64,000 nt of DNA, from positions 186,001 to 250,000 of the forward strand of contig CAVWQV010000004.1 in NCBI GenBank assembly GCA_963757115.1, read 5' to 3'. The notes beneath the pieces were generated by a model that saw nothing but the letters and a program-made list of their open reading frames with translations, made no database searches and was not told the DNA's origin. How positions within the stretch are numbered: position 1 is the first letter of the stretch; each line of letters starts with the position of its first letter. The stretch is from CAVWQV01 sp963757115 (GTDB lineage: Bacteria; Pseudomonadota; Alphaproteobacteria; Acetobacterales; Acetobacteraceae). Position numbers and translations under genes: made by a program. This document shows, one piece after another, positions 1-10,362 of the stretch.

Positions 1-209
1 CACTCAAGCACGCGCCGCACACGGCGCAGGCGCTGGCGGTCGAGCCTTGGCCGCACACCTATTCGCGCGCCGTCGCCGCGTTCCCCTTGCCGTGGGTCGC
101 CGCCGCGAAGTACTGGCCGCCCGTCGCGCGCGTGGACAACGCATATGGCGACCGCAACCTCGTCTGCACCTGCGCGCCAATGGAGAGCTACGCCGCCGCT
201 GCCGACTGA
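1..209 (+). CDS. gcvP: Glycine dehydrogenase (decarboxylating), C-terminal end
   Basis: This is the last 68 codons of the glycine cleavage system P-protein, a PLP enzyme that decarboxylates glycine. The frame is open from base 3 with no start codon inside the window and stops with TGA at 207-209. The translation carries the conserved P-protein tail: a PLPWV segment followed by ARVDNAYGDRNLVCTC and a short acidic end. The gene is cut by the window edge, so the PLP lysine is not visible. It is followed by a strong hairpin at 249-277. Identification rests on this tail, which is distinctive for the family. Confidence 0.9.
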   Translation, partial: LKHAPHTAQALAVEPWPHTYSRAVAAFPLPWVAAAKYWPPVARVDNAYGDRNLVCTCAPMESYAAAAD

Positions 210-248
210 CCCCGGCTGTTGCTGATCCGGTCCGGCCGTCGCACCATG

Positions 249-277
249 CCCCTCTCGCCCAACAGGGCGGCGAGGGG
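249..277. terminator. Hairpin after gcvP, overlapping the next gene's Shine-Dalgarno
   Basis: Left arm 249-260 and right arm 265-277 pair over about 12 positions with one bulged base and one G-T pair around an AACA loop. It lies 40 bases after the gcvP stop and has no T-run behind it. The right arm contains the GGGG of the Shine-Dalgarno in front of the oxygenase gene starting at 288, so it may act on translation as well as on gcvP transcript ends. Confidence 0.4.
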
Positions 278-287
278 AGAAGCAGCG

Positions 288-1457
288 ATGTCCAGAATGC
301 GTTTCGGCATCTTCTTGGCTCCGTTCCATAAGCCCGGCATCAACCCCACCTTGGCGCTCGAAGGCGATCTCGAGCTGGTTCGGTGGCTCGATCGGTGCGG
401 CTACGACGAGGCTTGGTTCGGCGAGCACCATTCCGCCGGCACCGAGATAAGCGCCTCGCCCGAAATCTTCATCGCCGTAGCCGCCGAGCGGACCCGACAC
501 ATCCGGCTCGGCACGGGCGTGGTCAGCGTCTCGTACCACAACCCGCTCTGGACCGCGGAGCGGATCGTCATGCTCGACCATCTGACGCGCGGGCGCGTGA
601 TGTTCGGTGCCGGGCCGGGATCGTTGCCGACGGACGGCACCATGATCGGGCTTTCGCAGTCGCAGACCCGCGAGCTGCTGGAGCAGGGTCTTGACGTCAT
701 CATGCGGCTGTTCACCAGCGAGGAGCCGGTGACATTCCGCAATGACCGCTGGGATTTGCAGGACGCTCGGCTGCACCTCCGGCCGTATTCGGACCCGTTG
801 TTTGATGTGGCGGTTGCTGCGGTTTCGTCGCCGACCGGGGCGCGGCTGGCGGGGCGGCATGGTGTGGGCCTGTTGTCGATCGGCGCGACGACGGCGGCCG
901 GCTTCGACGCGCTCGCGCATCACTGGGGCATCCTGGAGGAGCAGGCAAAGCGACACGGCAAGGCAGTCGACCGCTCGAAGTGGCGCTTAGTCGGACTGGT
1001 CCACTGCGCGGAAACGATGGAACAGGCCTATCGTGACGTGGAATACGGCATCGAGCAGTGGTTCAACTATTTCCAGGCCGTCGCCGCCTTCCCCCAGATG
1101 TCGATGCCGGGCTCGAACGTGAAGGAAATGATTGCGTTCATCAACAATTCGGGCTTGGGCGCCATCGGCACGCCCGAGATGTGCACCGCGCAAATCGAGC
1201 GGCTGCAAGCGCAGTCGAACGGCGGGTTTGGCGCCTATCTGCTGCTTGCGCACAATTGGGCCAACCCGCAAGCGACGCTCCGCAACTACGAGCTGATCGC
1301 ACGTCACGTGATGCCGAAGTTCCAGGGTCACGAGCGCGCCACGACCGGTGCCGCGCAGCGAGCGCAGGCGGCGCGTCCCGCGCTGGCCGAGGTTCACGCC
1401 CAGGCGGTCGAGGCAGCCAACCAGCGCTACGCGGCGGAAGTGGGCGTGCGAGGTTAG
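288..1457 (+). CDS. LLM-class flavin-dependent monooxygenase, limonene monooxygenase-like
   Basis: A 389-residue member of the bacterial-luciferase-like (LLM) TIM-barrel family, which uses reduced FMN and O2 to oxidise small organic substrates. The start RFGIFLAPF, the GEHHSAG loop at residues 45-51, LGTGVVS at 74-80 and RGRVMFGAGPG at 101-111 are typical, and the order resembles limonene 1,2-monooxygenase. The ATG at 288 was chosen because GGGGAG lies 7-8 bases upstream and the family motif begins right after it; the frame itself extends back to 219. Substrate is not readable from sequence. A convergent ArsR-type regulator follows after 8 bases. Confidence 0.85.
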   Translation: MSRMRFGIFLAPFHKPGINPTLALEGDLELVRWLDRCGYDEAWFGEHHSAGTEISASPEIFIAVAAERTRHIRLGTGVVSVSYHNPLWTAERIVMLDHLTRGRVMFGAGPGSLPTDGTMIGLSQSQTRELLEQGLDVIMRLFTSEEPVTFRNDRWDLQDARLHLRPYSDPLFDVAVAAVSSPTGARLAGRHGVGLLSIGATTAAGFDALAHHWGILEEQAKRHGKAVDRSKWRLVGLVHCAETMEQAYRDVEYGIEQWFNYFQAVAAFPQMSMPGSNVKEMIAFINNSGLGAIGTPEMCTAQIERLQAQSNGGFGAYLLLAHNWANPQATLRNYELIARHVMPKFQGHERATTGAAQRAQAARPALAEVHAQAVEAANQRYAAEVGVRG

Positions 1458-1465
1458 CCGGTCCG

Positions 1466-2149
1466 TCAGCCTAACTGTACGCCGAGCACCTCGGCGAAGC
1501 TCGTGCGCCCGGCCGGAGTGATTGCGACCGCACGCGTGTCGCGGAGCCGCTCGATCCATCCAAGCTCAAGGCAGCGTGCGGCGAGGGCGGAGCCGAGCGT
1601 GCCAGCGAGATGCGGGCGGCGCTCGCTCCAGTCGAGGCACGGCCGGCAATAAATCCGCCCGGCGCGTCGCGGCGGGAAAATGCCGATGCCGGCGAACATT
1701 GCCTGGCCCTCCTGGGTCAGCTCGCCACCGTCGGCGTCCAGGCGCACGAGCTCACGTTCCTGAAGCGAGTCGGCGATCGCAACCCCGAGCCGTCCGGCCA
1801 GATGATCGTAGCAGGTGCGCGCGGTGCGCAACGCCTCGCCGCCGCGCCACACCCGCGGCCGGGGGTTGGCGGTCAGGCCGGCAACCGCCATCACACCCTC
1901 CACCATCCGCGCCACGAGCGGGGAAGCGATGCGGTGATAGTGATGGCGGCCCCGCTGCTGCATTGCCACCAGCCCTGCGTCGGCGAGCCGTGCCAAATGG
2001 CCGCTCGCCGTTGGCGCCGCGACGTGCGCCGCGAAGGCCAGCTCCTTGGCAGTGAGCGCGCTCCCGTCCATCAGCGCCATCATCATATTGGCGCGCGCTG
2101 GATCACCCAGCACCGCAGCCACGCGCGCCATCTCCGCCGCTCCGCTCAT
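1466..2149 (-). CDS. ArsR-type winged-helix transcriptional regulator
   Basis: A 227-residue protein with an N-terminal ArsR-like helix-turn-helix. The segment GDPARANMMMALMDG at about residues 15-29 is the classic first helix, and residues 36-61 (ELAFAAHVAAPTASGHL onwards) form the recognition region. The remaining 130 residues form a C-terminal domain with a CRPCLDW motif seen in larger ArsR-like regulators. I saw no clear metal-binding CxC site in the helix. ATG at 2149 is preferred over upstream in-frame starts because of a GGAGG about eight bases ahead. It is divergent from the DUF1127 gene at 2297 and may control it or the convergent oxygenase; the target is unknown. Confidence 0.8.
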   Translation of the reverse strand: MSGAAEMARVAAVLGDPARANMMMALMDGSALTAKELAFAAHVAAPTASGHLARLADAGLVAMQQRGRHHYHRIASPLVARMVEGVMAVAGLTANPRPRVWRGGEALRTARTCYDHLAGRLGVAIADSLQERELVRLDADGGELTQEGQAMFAGIGIFPPRRAGRIYCRPCLDWSERRPHLAGTLGSALAARCLELGWIERLRDTRAVAITPAGRTSFAEVLGVQLG

Positions 2150-2296
2150 GCCCCGTGCCTCCACCGCTCCCGCAAGCTTACGGCGAAGGCCGGCCGAAAT
2201 CGCCCGAGTTCGCTTCGGCCTGCACCGAAGCGACACAACGCGATCTTCCGCCATCGGCGGCTTATGTCATCGCGACACTCGCAACGGGAGCAAGCC

Positions 2297-2524
2297 ATGC
2301 CGCCAATCCTGAGGGAGTTTGCGCAATATCTTTGCAACTCGCCGCGCTCGCGGTGGCGACAGCTGGACGCGTTGCGACAGCTGGACGACCGCATGCTGCG
2401 CGACATCGGCCTCACGCGCTACGATGCCATGAGCACAGCGTCTCGTCGAACCGCCGCCTTTTCGGTCAGGTCGGTCGACCAGAACCATGGGCTGATGGTC
2501 GCGGCCTGGCGGATCGGTCGATAG
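2297..2524 (+). CDS. DUF1127 small protein
   Basis: A 75-residue protein whose central part, RQLDALRQLDDRMLRDIGLT at residues 21-40, is the DUF1127 (YjiS-like) arginine-rich motif. In alphaproteobacteria such small proteins are widespread, and some take part in RNA turnover or phosphate and carbon regulation. The ATG is preceded by GGGAG at 2286-2290. The C-terminal 30 residues show no motif. It shares its upstream region with the divergent ArsR-type gene. Confidence 0.75.
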   Translation: MPPILREFAQYLCNSPRSRWRQLDALRQLDDRMLRDIGLTRYDAMSTASRRTAAFSVRSVDQNHGLMVAAWRIGR

Positions 2525-2648
2525 TTGCCGGTTTCCGCCGGGTCTGGAACATTTGGGCAAGCTCTTGCGCAGAACTCGGCAGTCACCCTTGTCCCGGGCG
2601 TAACCGCCCGCTCGCTGGAACGAACACGCTAGGACGAAGGAGGGCGCC

Positions 2649-3140
2649 ATGATCGGACGCAGGGCAGTGCTGGCAGGGGTTTCGGGCCTGGCGATCGCAG
2701 CGTGGTTTGGCTGGGGACGGCCGCCACGCGCCGCCGAGCCAGGCGCATTTCGGGTCAGCCACACCGACGACGAGTGGCGGCGTCTGCTGACGCCCGCGCA
2801 GTTTTCGATCCTGCGCCGCGAGGGCACGGAGCCGCCCGGATCGAGCCCGCTCGACCATGAGTTCGGCCCGGGGCGCTATGATTGCGTGGGCTGCGCACAG
2901 CCGTTGTTCAGCGCTGCCGCCAAGTTTAACAGCCACACCGGTTGGCCGAGTTTTTGGGAGCCGCTGCCGGGTGGCGTCGGCACGTCGACCGATAGCAGCT
3001 TGTTCATGCGGCGGACGGAAGTGCATTGCAGCGCGTGCGGCGGTCATCTTGGCCACGTGTTCGAGGACGGCCCCAAGCCGACCGGGCTGCGCTATTGCAT
3101 GAACGGCGCGGTATTGTCGTTCCGGCCGACCTCGGCCTGA
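2649..3140 (+). CDS. msrB: Peptide-methionine (R)-S-oxide reductase, exported
   Basis: A 163-residue MsrB that reduces the R epimer of methionine sulfoxide in proteins. Two zinc-binding CxxC pairs are at C79/C82 and C127/C130, and the catalytic cysteine is C150 in the RYCMN motif. The first 29 residues form a signal peptide with arginines at positions 4-5, a hydrophobic stretch and an A-A cleavage region, so export is likely, possibly by Tat. It is followed 14 bases later by the probable original start of msrA; the two enzymes repair both epimers and are probably one transcription unit. Confidence 0.92.
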   Translation: MIGRRAVLAGVSGLAIAAWFGWGRPPRAAEPGAFRVSHTDDEWRRLLTPAQFSILRREGTEPPGSSPLDHEFGPGRYDCVGCAQPLFSAAAKFNSHTGWPSFWEPLPGGVGTSTDSSLFMRRTEVHCSACGGHLGHVFEDGPKPTGLRYCMNGAVLSFRPTSA

Positions 3141-3202
3141 TGCGGAGATCGATCATGACACGTTGAACTCGTCCCCTGCTGGGGGCCGCCCTGGGAACCG
3201 CC

Positions 3203-3877
3203 TTGCTTGGCGGCCTCGGGCTGATCGTCCCGCAAATGGCGGCCCAAGCGGACAACGCGGCCCAAGCGCTCCCGCCCCCCGCGCTCGACGTGCGGGAAAG
3301 TTCCGGCCTGCAAACCGCCGTGTTCGCGGGTGGCTGCTTTTGGGGCGTTCAGGGCGTTTTTCAACACGTGAAAGGTGTCACGCAGGCGGTGTCCGGCTAT
3401 GCCGGCGGGACAGTAGCCGACCCGGGGTACGAGCAGGTGAGCTCCGGGCGGACCGGGCACGCCGAATCGGTGCGCGTGACGTTCGATCCCTCGCGCGTCA
3501 GCTACGGCAAGCTGCTGCAAATCTTCTTTTCCGTGGCGCTCGACCCGACGCAGGTGGACGGCCAGGGACCCGACTGGGGTACGCAGTACCGGTCCGAGTT
3601 GTTCGTCGGCGACAAGGAGCAGGAGCGGGTGGCGCGCGCCTATCTCGCCCAGCTCTCCGCCGCGCACGTGTTCGCCAAGCCGATCGCGACGCGCATCGAC
3701 CCCGCCGGACCGTTCTACCCTGCGGAGGCGTATCACCAGGACTACCTGACGGCGCATCCGAACAATCCCTACATCGCGTTCAACGACATTCCGAAAGTGC
3801 GCCACCTGGAGCGGCTATTCCCGGACAACTGGCAATCCGCTCCCGTACTGGTGGGCGCGGTCCGACCCGATAGCTGA
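3203..3877 (+). CDS. msrA: Peptide-methionine (S)-S-oxide reductase, N-terminus uncertain
   Basis: An MsrA that reduces methionine S-sulfoxides. The GCFWG motif with catalytic Cys (residue 45 from this start) and the YHQDYL segment near the C-terminus identify it. The frame as given opens at a TTG at 3203. An ATG at 3155 lies in the same frame 48 bases upstream and would give a good signal peptide (hydrophobic LLGAALGTALLGGLGLIV run), but codon 4 (3164-3166) is TGA. A single base change from CGA or TGG, or a sequencing error, would restore an exported protein matching exported msrB next door. Otherwise translation may begin at an alternative start inside the hydrophobic segment. Confidence 0.85.
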   Translation: MLGGLGLIVPQMAAQADNAAQALPPPALDVRESSGLQTAVFAGGCFWGVQGVFQHVKGVTQAVSGYAGGTVADPGYEQVSSGRTGHAESVRVTFDPSRVSYGKLLQIFFSVALDPTQVDGQGPDWGTQYRSELFVGDKEQERVARAYLAQLSAAHVFAKPIATRIDPAGPFYPAEAYHQDYLTAHPNNPYIAFNDIPKVRHLERLFPDNWQSAPVLVGAVRPDS

Positions 3878-3950
3878 GCCGGGCGAGCCGGCGTCGCTTG
3901 CCGGCGCGGGGGCGGTCTGGGATGATCCGGTGCGTCTCGGAGAAAACCCG

Positions 3951-4985
3951 ATGCCCACTTGGCAGAAGCGGCGGATCGGCCGCACCGGCCTTCACGTCAC
4001 CGCGCTTGGGATCGGCACCGCGACCCTGGGCGGCAGCCGGATCGAGGTCACGCGCGAGGAAAGCGAGGCGATCATCCACGCCGGCTGGGCCGATGGTGTG
4101 CGCTATGTAGACACGGCACCCTTCTACGGTGTCGGCGCGGCCGAGCGGCGGGTCGGCGACGCGCTGCGTGACAAGCCGCGCGACGAATGGGTGCTCTCGA
4201 CCAAGGTGGGGCGTCTGTTGCGCGCGGACGCGACGGCGGAAGGGCCGGGCGGGCGCAAGCCGCCGCTGCCGATGGCTGTCGTCTACGACTATTCGCATGA
4301 CGGGATCATGCGATCGCTGGAGGACAGCTTTCAGCGCCTTGGCCTCGCGCGGGTCGACATGCTGTTCGTCCACGATATCGGCGCCTACCAGCACGGCGCG
4401 GAGGCCAACGCCGCGCACATGAAGGTGCTGCGCGAGAGCGGGTATCGCGCGCTCGAGAAGTTGCGCGATGCCGGTACCGTGCAAGCGATCGGCATCGGCG
4501 TGAATGAGCGCGAGGCTTGCATGGAGGTGATGGAGTTCGGTCAGTGGGACGCGTTCCTGCTCGCCGGCCGCTATACACTGCTCGAGCAAGCGCCAATCGA
4601 CGATCTGATCCCGAAATGCCAGGCGGCCGGCACCACGCTCGTGATCGGCGGTCCGCTCAACTCGGGCCTACTCGCCGGACGTGACACCTGGAACTATGCG
4701 CCCGCGCCCCCCGAGCAGCGCGCGCGGGCCGATGCGATCCGCCGCATTTGCGAAAGCCATGGAGCCTCGCTTCCGGCCGCCGCGTTGCAGTTCCCGCTGG
4801 CGCATTCAGTGGTGTCCGCGATCATCCCCGGGCCGCGCAATGTGGACGAGTTCGAGACCAATCTGAAACTGTTGCAGCATCCGTTGCCGGCCTCGCTGTG
4901 GTCCGACCTGAAGCGGGAAGGCTTGCTGCATCCTGACGCGCCCGTGCCGGCCGACAACGACCAGTCCTTCATTGAAGCGGCATGA
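3951..4985 (+). CDS. Aldo/keto reductase
   Basis: A 344-residue NADPH-type aldo/keto reductase (TIM barrel). The catalytic tetrad is visible: D54, Y59 (YVDTAPFYG), K85 (STKVG) and H141 (MLFVHDI). Overall it resembles the D-threo-aldose/pyridoxal dehydrogenase-like branch. ATG at 3951 is preferred over an upstream GTG at 3930 because GGAG sits eight bases ahead and the family start KRRIGRTGL follows. The stop overlaps the next start (ATGA at 4982-4985), so it is translationally coupled to the isovaleryl-CoA dehydrogenase and probably works with that catabolic operon; its substrate there is not known. Confidence 0.85.
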   Translation: MPTWQKRRIGRTGLHVTALGIGTATLGGSRIEVTREESEAIIHAGWADGVRYVDTAPFYGVGAAERRVGDALRDKPRDEWVLSTKVGRLLRADATAEGPGGRKPPLPMAVVYDYSHDGIMRSLEDSFQRLGLARVDMLFVHDIGAYQHGAEANAAHMKVLRESGYRALEKLRDAGTVQAIGIGVNEREACMEVMEFGQWDAFLLAGRYTLLEQAPIDDLIPKCQAAGTTLVIGGPLNSGLLAGRDTWNYAPAPPEQRARADAIRRICESHGASLPAAALQFPLAHSVVSAIIPGPRNVDEFETNLKLLQHPLPASLWSDLKREGLLHPDAPVPADNDQSFIEAA

Positions 4986-6151
4986 GCAATCAGCCGACGC
5001 CGTTCGATTTCGGCCTCGGCGAGGCGGCCGACATGCTCCGCGCCCAGGTGGAAGCCTTCGCCGCCGACGAGATCGCGCCGCGCGCCGCGGCGATCGACCG
5101 AACCAACGACTTCCCGGCCGACCTATGGCCCAAGATGGGCGCCCTCGGCCTGCTCGGCGTCACCGTCGAGGAGGAGTATGGCGGGGCAGGGATGGGCTAT
5201 CTCGAGCACGTCGTGGCCATGGAGGAGATCAGCCGCGCATCGGCCTCCGTCGGCCTTTCCTATGGCGCGCACAGCAATCTCTGCGTCAACCAGATCCGTC
5301 GCAACGGCAACACAGAGCAGAAGCGGCGGTATCTGCCGAAGCTGATCGAAGGAGCGCATGTCGGCGCGCTCGCGATGTCCGAGGCGGGGGCGGGGTCGGA
5401 CGTGGTCGGGATGCGCACGCGCGCCGACAGGCGCGGCGATCGCTACGTGCTCAACGGCAGCAAGATGTGGATCACCAACGGCCCGGACGCGGACGTGCTG
5501 GTGGTCTACGCAAAGACCGATCCGAACGCGGGGCCGCGCGGCATTACTGCGTTCCTGATTGAGCGCGGGTTCGCCGGCTTCACTACGGCGCCGAAACTCG
5601 ACAAGCTCGGGATGCGTGGCTCCAACACCTGCGAGCTCGTGTTCCAGGATTGCGCGGTTCCGGAGGAAAACGTCCTGGGCGCAATCGGGCGCGGGGTGAA
5701 CGTGCTGATGAGCGGGCTCGACTACGAGCGCGCCGTGCTTGCCGCCGGGCCGCTCGGCGTCATGCAGGCGTGCATGGACGTCGTGCTGCCCTATGTCCAC
5801 GAGCGCCACCAGTTTGGCCAGCCGATCGGCGAGTTTCAGCTCATGCAGGGCAAGCTCGCCGATATGTACACCACCATGAACGCGTGCCGCGCCTATGTGT
5901 ACGCCGTCGCTCGTGCGTGCGACACCGGCCGCACGACCCGTAAGGACGCCGCCGGAGCCATCCTATACGCGGCGGAAAAGGCGACCTGGATGGCGCTCGA
6001 GGCCATCCAGGCGCTCGGCGGCAACGGTTACATCAATGACTATCCGACAGGTCGGCTGCTGCGGGATGCCAAACTGTACGAGATCGGCGCCGGAACGAGT
6101 GAGATCCGCCGCATGCTGATCGGACGCGAGCTGTTCGCGGAGACCGCGTGA
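4982..6151 (+). CDS. ivd: Isovaleryl-CoA dehydrogenase
   Basis: A 389-residue acyl-CoA dehydrogenase (FAD, electron transfer flavoprotein as acceptor). Family signature MSEAGAGSD is at residues 132-140 and the RLLRDAKLYEIGAGTSEIRR end is intact. GLSYGAHSNLC at 91-101 and the catalytic base in LDYERAVLAAGPLG (E249) are the marks of isovaleryl-CoA dehydrogenase rather than short-chain enzymes, fitting leucine breakdown. It is followed after 11 bases by the methylcrotonyl-CoA carboxylase beta subunit, the next step of the pathway. In pseudomonads the equivalent is named liuA. Confidence 0.92.
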   Translation: MSNQPTPFDFGLGEAADMLRAQVEAFAADEIAPRAAAIDRTNDFPADLWPKMGALGLLGVTVEEEYGGAGMGYLEHVVAMEEISRASASVGLSYGAHSNLCVNQIRRNGNTEQKRRYLPKLIEGAHVGALAMSEAGAGSDVVGMRTRADRRGDRYVLNGSKMWITNGPDADVLVVYAKTDPNAGPRGITAFLIERGFAGFTTAPKLDKLGMRGSNTCELVFQDCAVPEENVLGAIGRGVNVLMSGLDYERAVLAAGPLGVMQACMDVVLPYVHERHQFGQPIGEFQLMQGKLADMYTTMNACRAYVYAVARACDTGRTTRKDAAGAILYAAEKATWMALEAIQALGGNGYINDYPTGRLLRDAKLYEIGAGTSEIRRMLIGRELFAETA

Positions 6152-6162
6152 GGGGTTAGCCG

Positions 6163-7770
6163 GTGCCTGCCATCTTGTCGCAAGCCGACCCGCGCTCCCC
6201 CGCGTTCCGCGCCAACGCCGCGCGCATGGCGTCGCTGGTTGCCGAGCTTCGCGAGCATGTAGACGCCATCCGGCTCGGCGGCAGCGAAAGCGCGCGTGCC
6301 CGTCACGTGTCGCGCGGCAAGCTGCTGCCGCGCGACCGGGTGCGCACCCTTCTCGACCCGCTTTCACCCTTCCTCGAACTTTCTCAACTGGCGGCTCACG
6401 GCGTCTATGACGAGCCGATCCCGGGTGCCGGCCTGATCACGGGCATCGGTCGCGTGTCGGGTCGCGAATGCGTGATCGTGGCGAACGACGCGACCGTGAA
6501 GGGCGGCACCTACTACCCGCTGACCGTCAAGAAGCATCTCCGCGCGCAGGAGATTGCGCAGCAGAACCGGCTGCCCTGCATCTATCTTGTGGACAGCGGT
6601 GGCGCGAACCTGCCCAACCAGGACGAGGTGTTTCCCGACCGCGAGCATTTCGGCCGCATCTTCTTCAATCAAGCCACGATGTCCTCGCTCGGCATTCCGC
6701 AGGTCGCGGTCGTGATGGGCTCCTGCACCGCCGGGGGTGCCTACGTTCCGGCGATGTCGGATGAAAGCATCATCGTGCGCAATCAAGGCACCATCTTTCT
6801 CGGCGGACCGCCGCTGGTGAAGGCGGCGACGGGCGAGGTCGTCAGCGCCGAAGATTTGGGCGGCGGCGATCTCCATAGCCGCACCTCCGGCGTCGTCGAT
6901 CACCTCGCGGAGAACGACGCGCACGCCCTCGGCATTGCCCGGCGCATCGTGGGGACGTTCCGCGACGCCAAGCACCCGACCGCCCCCCCGGAGGCGCCGC
7001 GGCCGCCGCTGCTCGATCCGGCGGAGCTGGGCGGGATCGTGCCGGCCGACTACCGCGAGCCGTACGACGTGCGCGAGGTGATCGGGCGCATTGTCGACGG
7101 CTCTGAGCTGGACGAGTTCAAGCGGCTCTACGGCCCGACCTTAGTGACGGGCTTCGCGCGCATCTGGGGCTACAGGGTAGGGATCGTTGCTAACAACGGC
7201 ATCCTGTTTAGCGAGAGTGCGCAGAAGGGGGCACACTTCATCGAGCTTTGTGCCCAGCGCGGCATCCCGCTGGTGTTTCTGCAGAACATCACCGGCTTCA
7301 TGGTCGGCCGCAAATACGAGGCGGGCGGCATCGCCAAGGATGGCGCGAAGATGGTCACCGCCGTCGCTACCGCTTCGGTGCCTAAGTTCACCGTCGTGAT
7401 CGGCGGCAGCTTCGGGGCCGGCAATTACGGGATGTGCGGCCGCGCCTACTCGCCGCGCCTGCTCTGGATGTGGCCGAACGCGCGCATTTCGGTGATGGGC
7501 GGCGTGCAGGCCGCGAGCGTGCTGGCCCAGGTTCGGCGCGATAACGTGGAAGCGCGCGGCGGCACCTGGTCGGCCGACGAGGAGCAAGCCTTCAAGGCGC
7601 CGATCGAGGCGCAGTTCGAAGCACAGGCCAACCCGTATTACGCCAGCGCCAGGATCTGGGACGACGGCGTGATCGCGCCCGAGGATACGCGCATGGTCCT
7701 GGCACTCGGGCTTTCCGCGGCACTCAACGCTCCGGTAGAGCCGACGCGCTTCGGTTTGTTCCGGATGTGA
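6163..7770 (+). CDS. mccB: Methylcrotonyl-CoA carboxylase, carboxyltransferase (beta) subunit
   Basis: A 535-residue biotin-dependent carboxyltransferase that transfers CO2 from carboxybiotin to 3-methylcrotonyl-CoA. Motifs GGANLPNQDEVFPD, GSCTAGGAYVPAM and GGSFGAGNYGMCGRAYSPR are typical of the MCC beta subunit and distinguish it from propionyl-CoA carboxylase. It starts with GTG; a leading segment SRGKLLPRDRVRTLLDP is the usual N-terminal region. It lies between ivd and the biotin-carboxylase subunit, with 11- and 28-base gaps, so the three make a leucine-catabolic operon (liuABD type). Confidence 0.92.
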   Translation: MPAILSQADPRSPAFRANAARMASLVAELREHVDAIRLGGSESARARHVSRGKLLPRDRVRTLLDPLSPFLELSQLAAHGVYDEPIPGAGLITGIGRVSGRECVIVANDATVKGGTYYPLTVKKHLRAQEIAQQNRLPCIYLVDSGGANLPNQDEVFPDREHFGRIFFNQATMSSLGIPQVAVVMGSCTAGGAYVPAMSDESIIVRNQGTIFLGGPPLVKAATGEVVSAEDLGGGDLHSRTSGVVDHLAENDAHALGIARRIVGTFRDAKHPTAPPEAPRPPLLDPAELGGIVPADYREPYDVREVIGRIVDGSELDEFKRLYGPTLVTGFARIWGYRVGIVANNGILFSESAQKGAHFIELCAQRGIPLVFLQNITGFMVGRKYEAGGIAKDGAKMVTAVATASVPKFTVVIGGSFGAGNYGMCGRAYSPRLLWMWPNARISVMGGVQAASVLAQVRRDNVEARGGTWSADEEQAFKAPIEAQFEAQANPYYASARIWDDGVIAPEDTRMVLALGLSAALNAPVEPTRFGLFRM

Positions 7771-7798
7771 CAATAGGGACCCGCACAGGAGCCTTCCC

Positions 7799-9796
<1,998 letters not shown>

Positions 9797-9815
9797 GCGG
9801 TCCGTTGGACGTTCA

Positions 9816-9843
9816 GTGGACGCTCCGTTGCTCGAACCGCGAC
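9816..9843. repeat. Imperfect copy of the tRNA-Lys 3' part, possible old attachment site
   Basis: This stretch aligns with 15568-15596, the acceptor and T-arm part of the tRNA-Lys gene, in the same orientation: 22 of 28 aligned bases agree with one single-base gap, including an unbroken GCTCGAACC and GCGAC. It sits at the opposite edge of the lower-GC interval from the tRNA. This is the arrangement left by integration into a tRNA 3' end, but the match is degenerate and no integrase is present, so chance cannot be excluded. Confidence 0.3.
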
Positions 9844-10138
9844 GGCTTGGCAGGGGAACTCTTGCCTGCACATCTGAGTTTCGGCACTAGGCTCTGCTCG
9901 GGGGATGTTCGCCAAATCCATTATGACAGGACATCGCCTAGCAACACGGGAAGTTGAAGCAACGAGACACGTCGCATCGGGCTCAGCGGGGCCTCTTGCG
10001 GGCCGCCGTCGTGCGCGGGCGAACAAACTTCCTTGATGATCGCTGGATTTGCCCGCCTCCTCGCACAACCTCACGGATCTGCCAAAAATGGCAGTCCTGA
10101 GATACTGCAGAGTTGTGATGCAGCTAATCGCCGTTCTT

Positions 10139-10242
10139 AGGTCGTCTCATGACTGTGTCCTGGCGTTACATTACTGAATCAGACTTACGCAGTGTTGTCG
10201 GCCTTAATCAGCTGACGATGCATTTTGCAGGTCGTTTCATGA
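10139..10242. repeat. Pair of direct repeats, candidate operator sites
   Basis: AGGTCGTCTCATGA at 10139-10152 recurs as AGGTCGTTTCATGA at 10229-10242 (13 of 14 bases identical, 90 bases apart start to start). Both lie upstream of the sugar-phosphate transferase gene and outside any gene. Spacing of about nine helical turns would place both copies on one face of the DNA. No regulator is known for them. Confidence 0.35.
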
Positions 10243-10318
10243 GGCACGGCGGCGCGTGGGAGCGGTGAACCTACTGCGGAGGCCACAGCGGTAACTCGTA
10301 AAAGTTATACATGCCGCC

Positions 10319-10362
10319 TTGACTAACAACCTAAAGGATCATCTAGCCATTGCTTGGCTAGA
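10319..10362 (+). promoter_or_regulatory. Possible promoter with overlapping 8-base inverted repeat
   Basis: TTGACT at 10319-10324 matches a -35 box well; 17 bases later the -10 position (10342-10347) is a weak TCTAGC. That position is the start of a perfect inverted repeat, TCTAGCCA (10342-10349) and TGGCTAGA (10355-10362) with a five-base loop, which could be an operator covering the -10 region. The transferase gene begins about 320 bases downstream, so a long leader would follow. Tentative. Confidence 0.25.
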
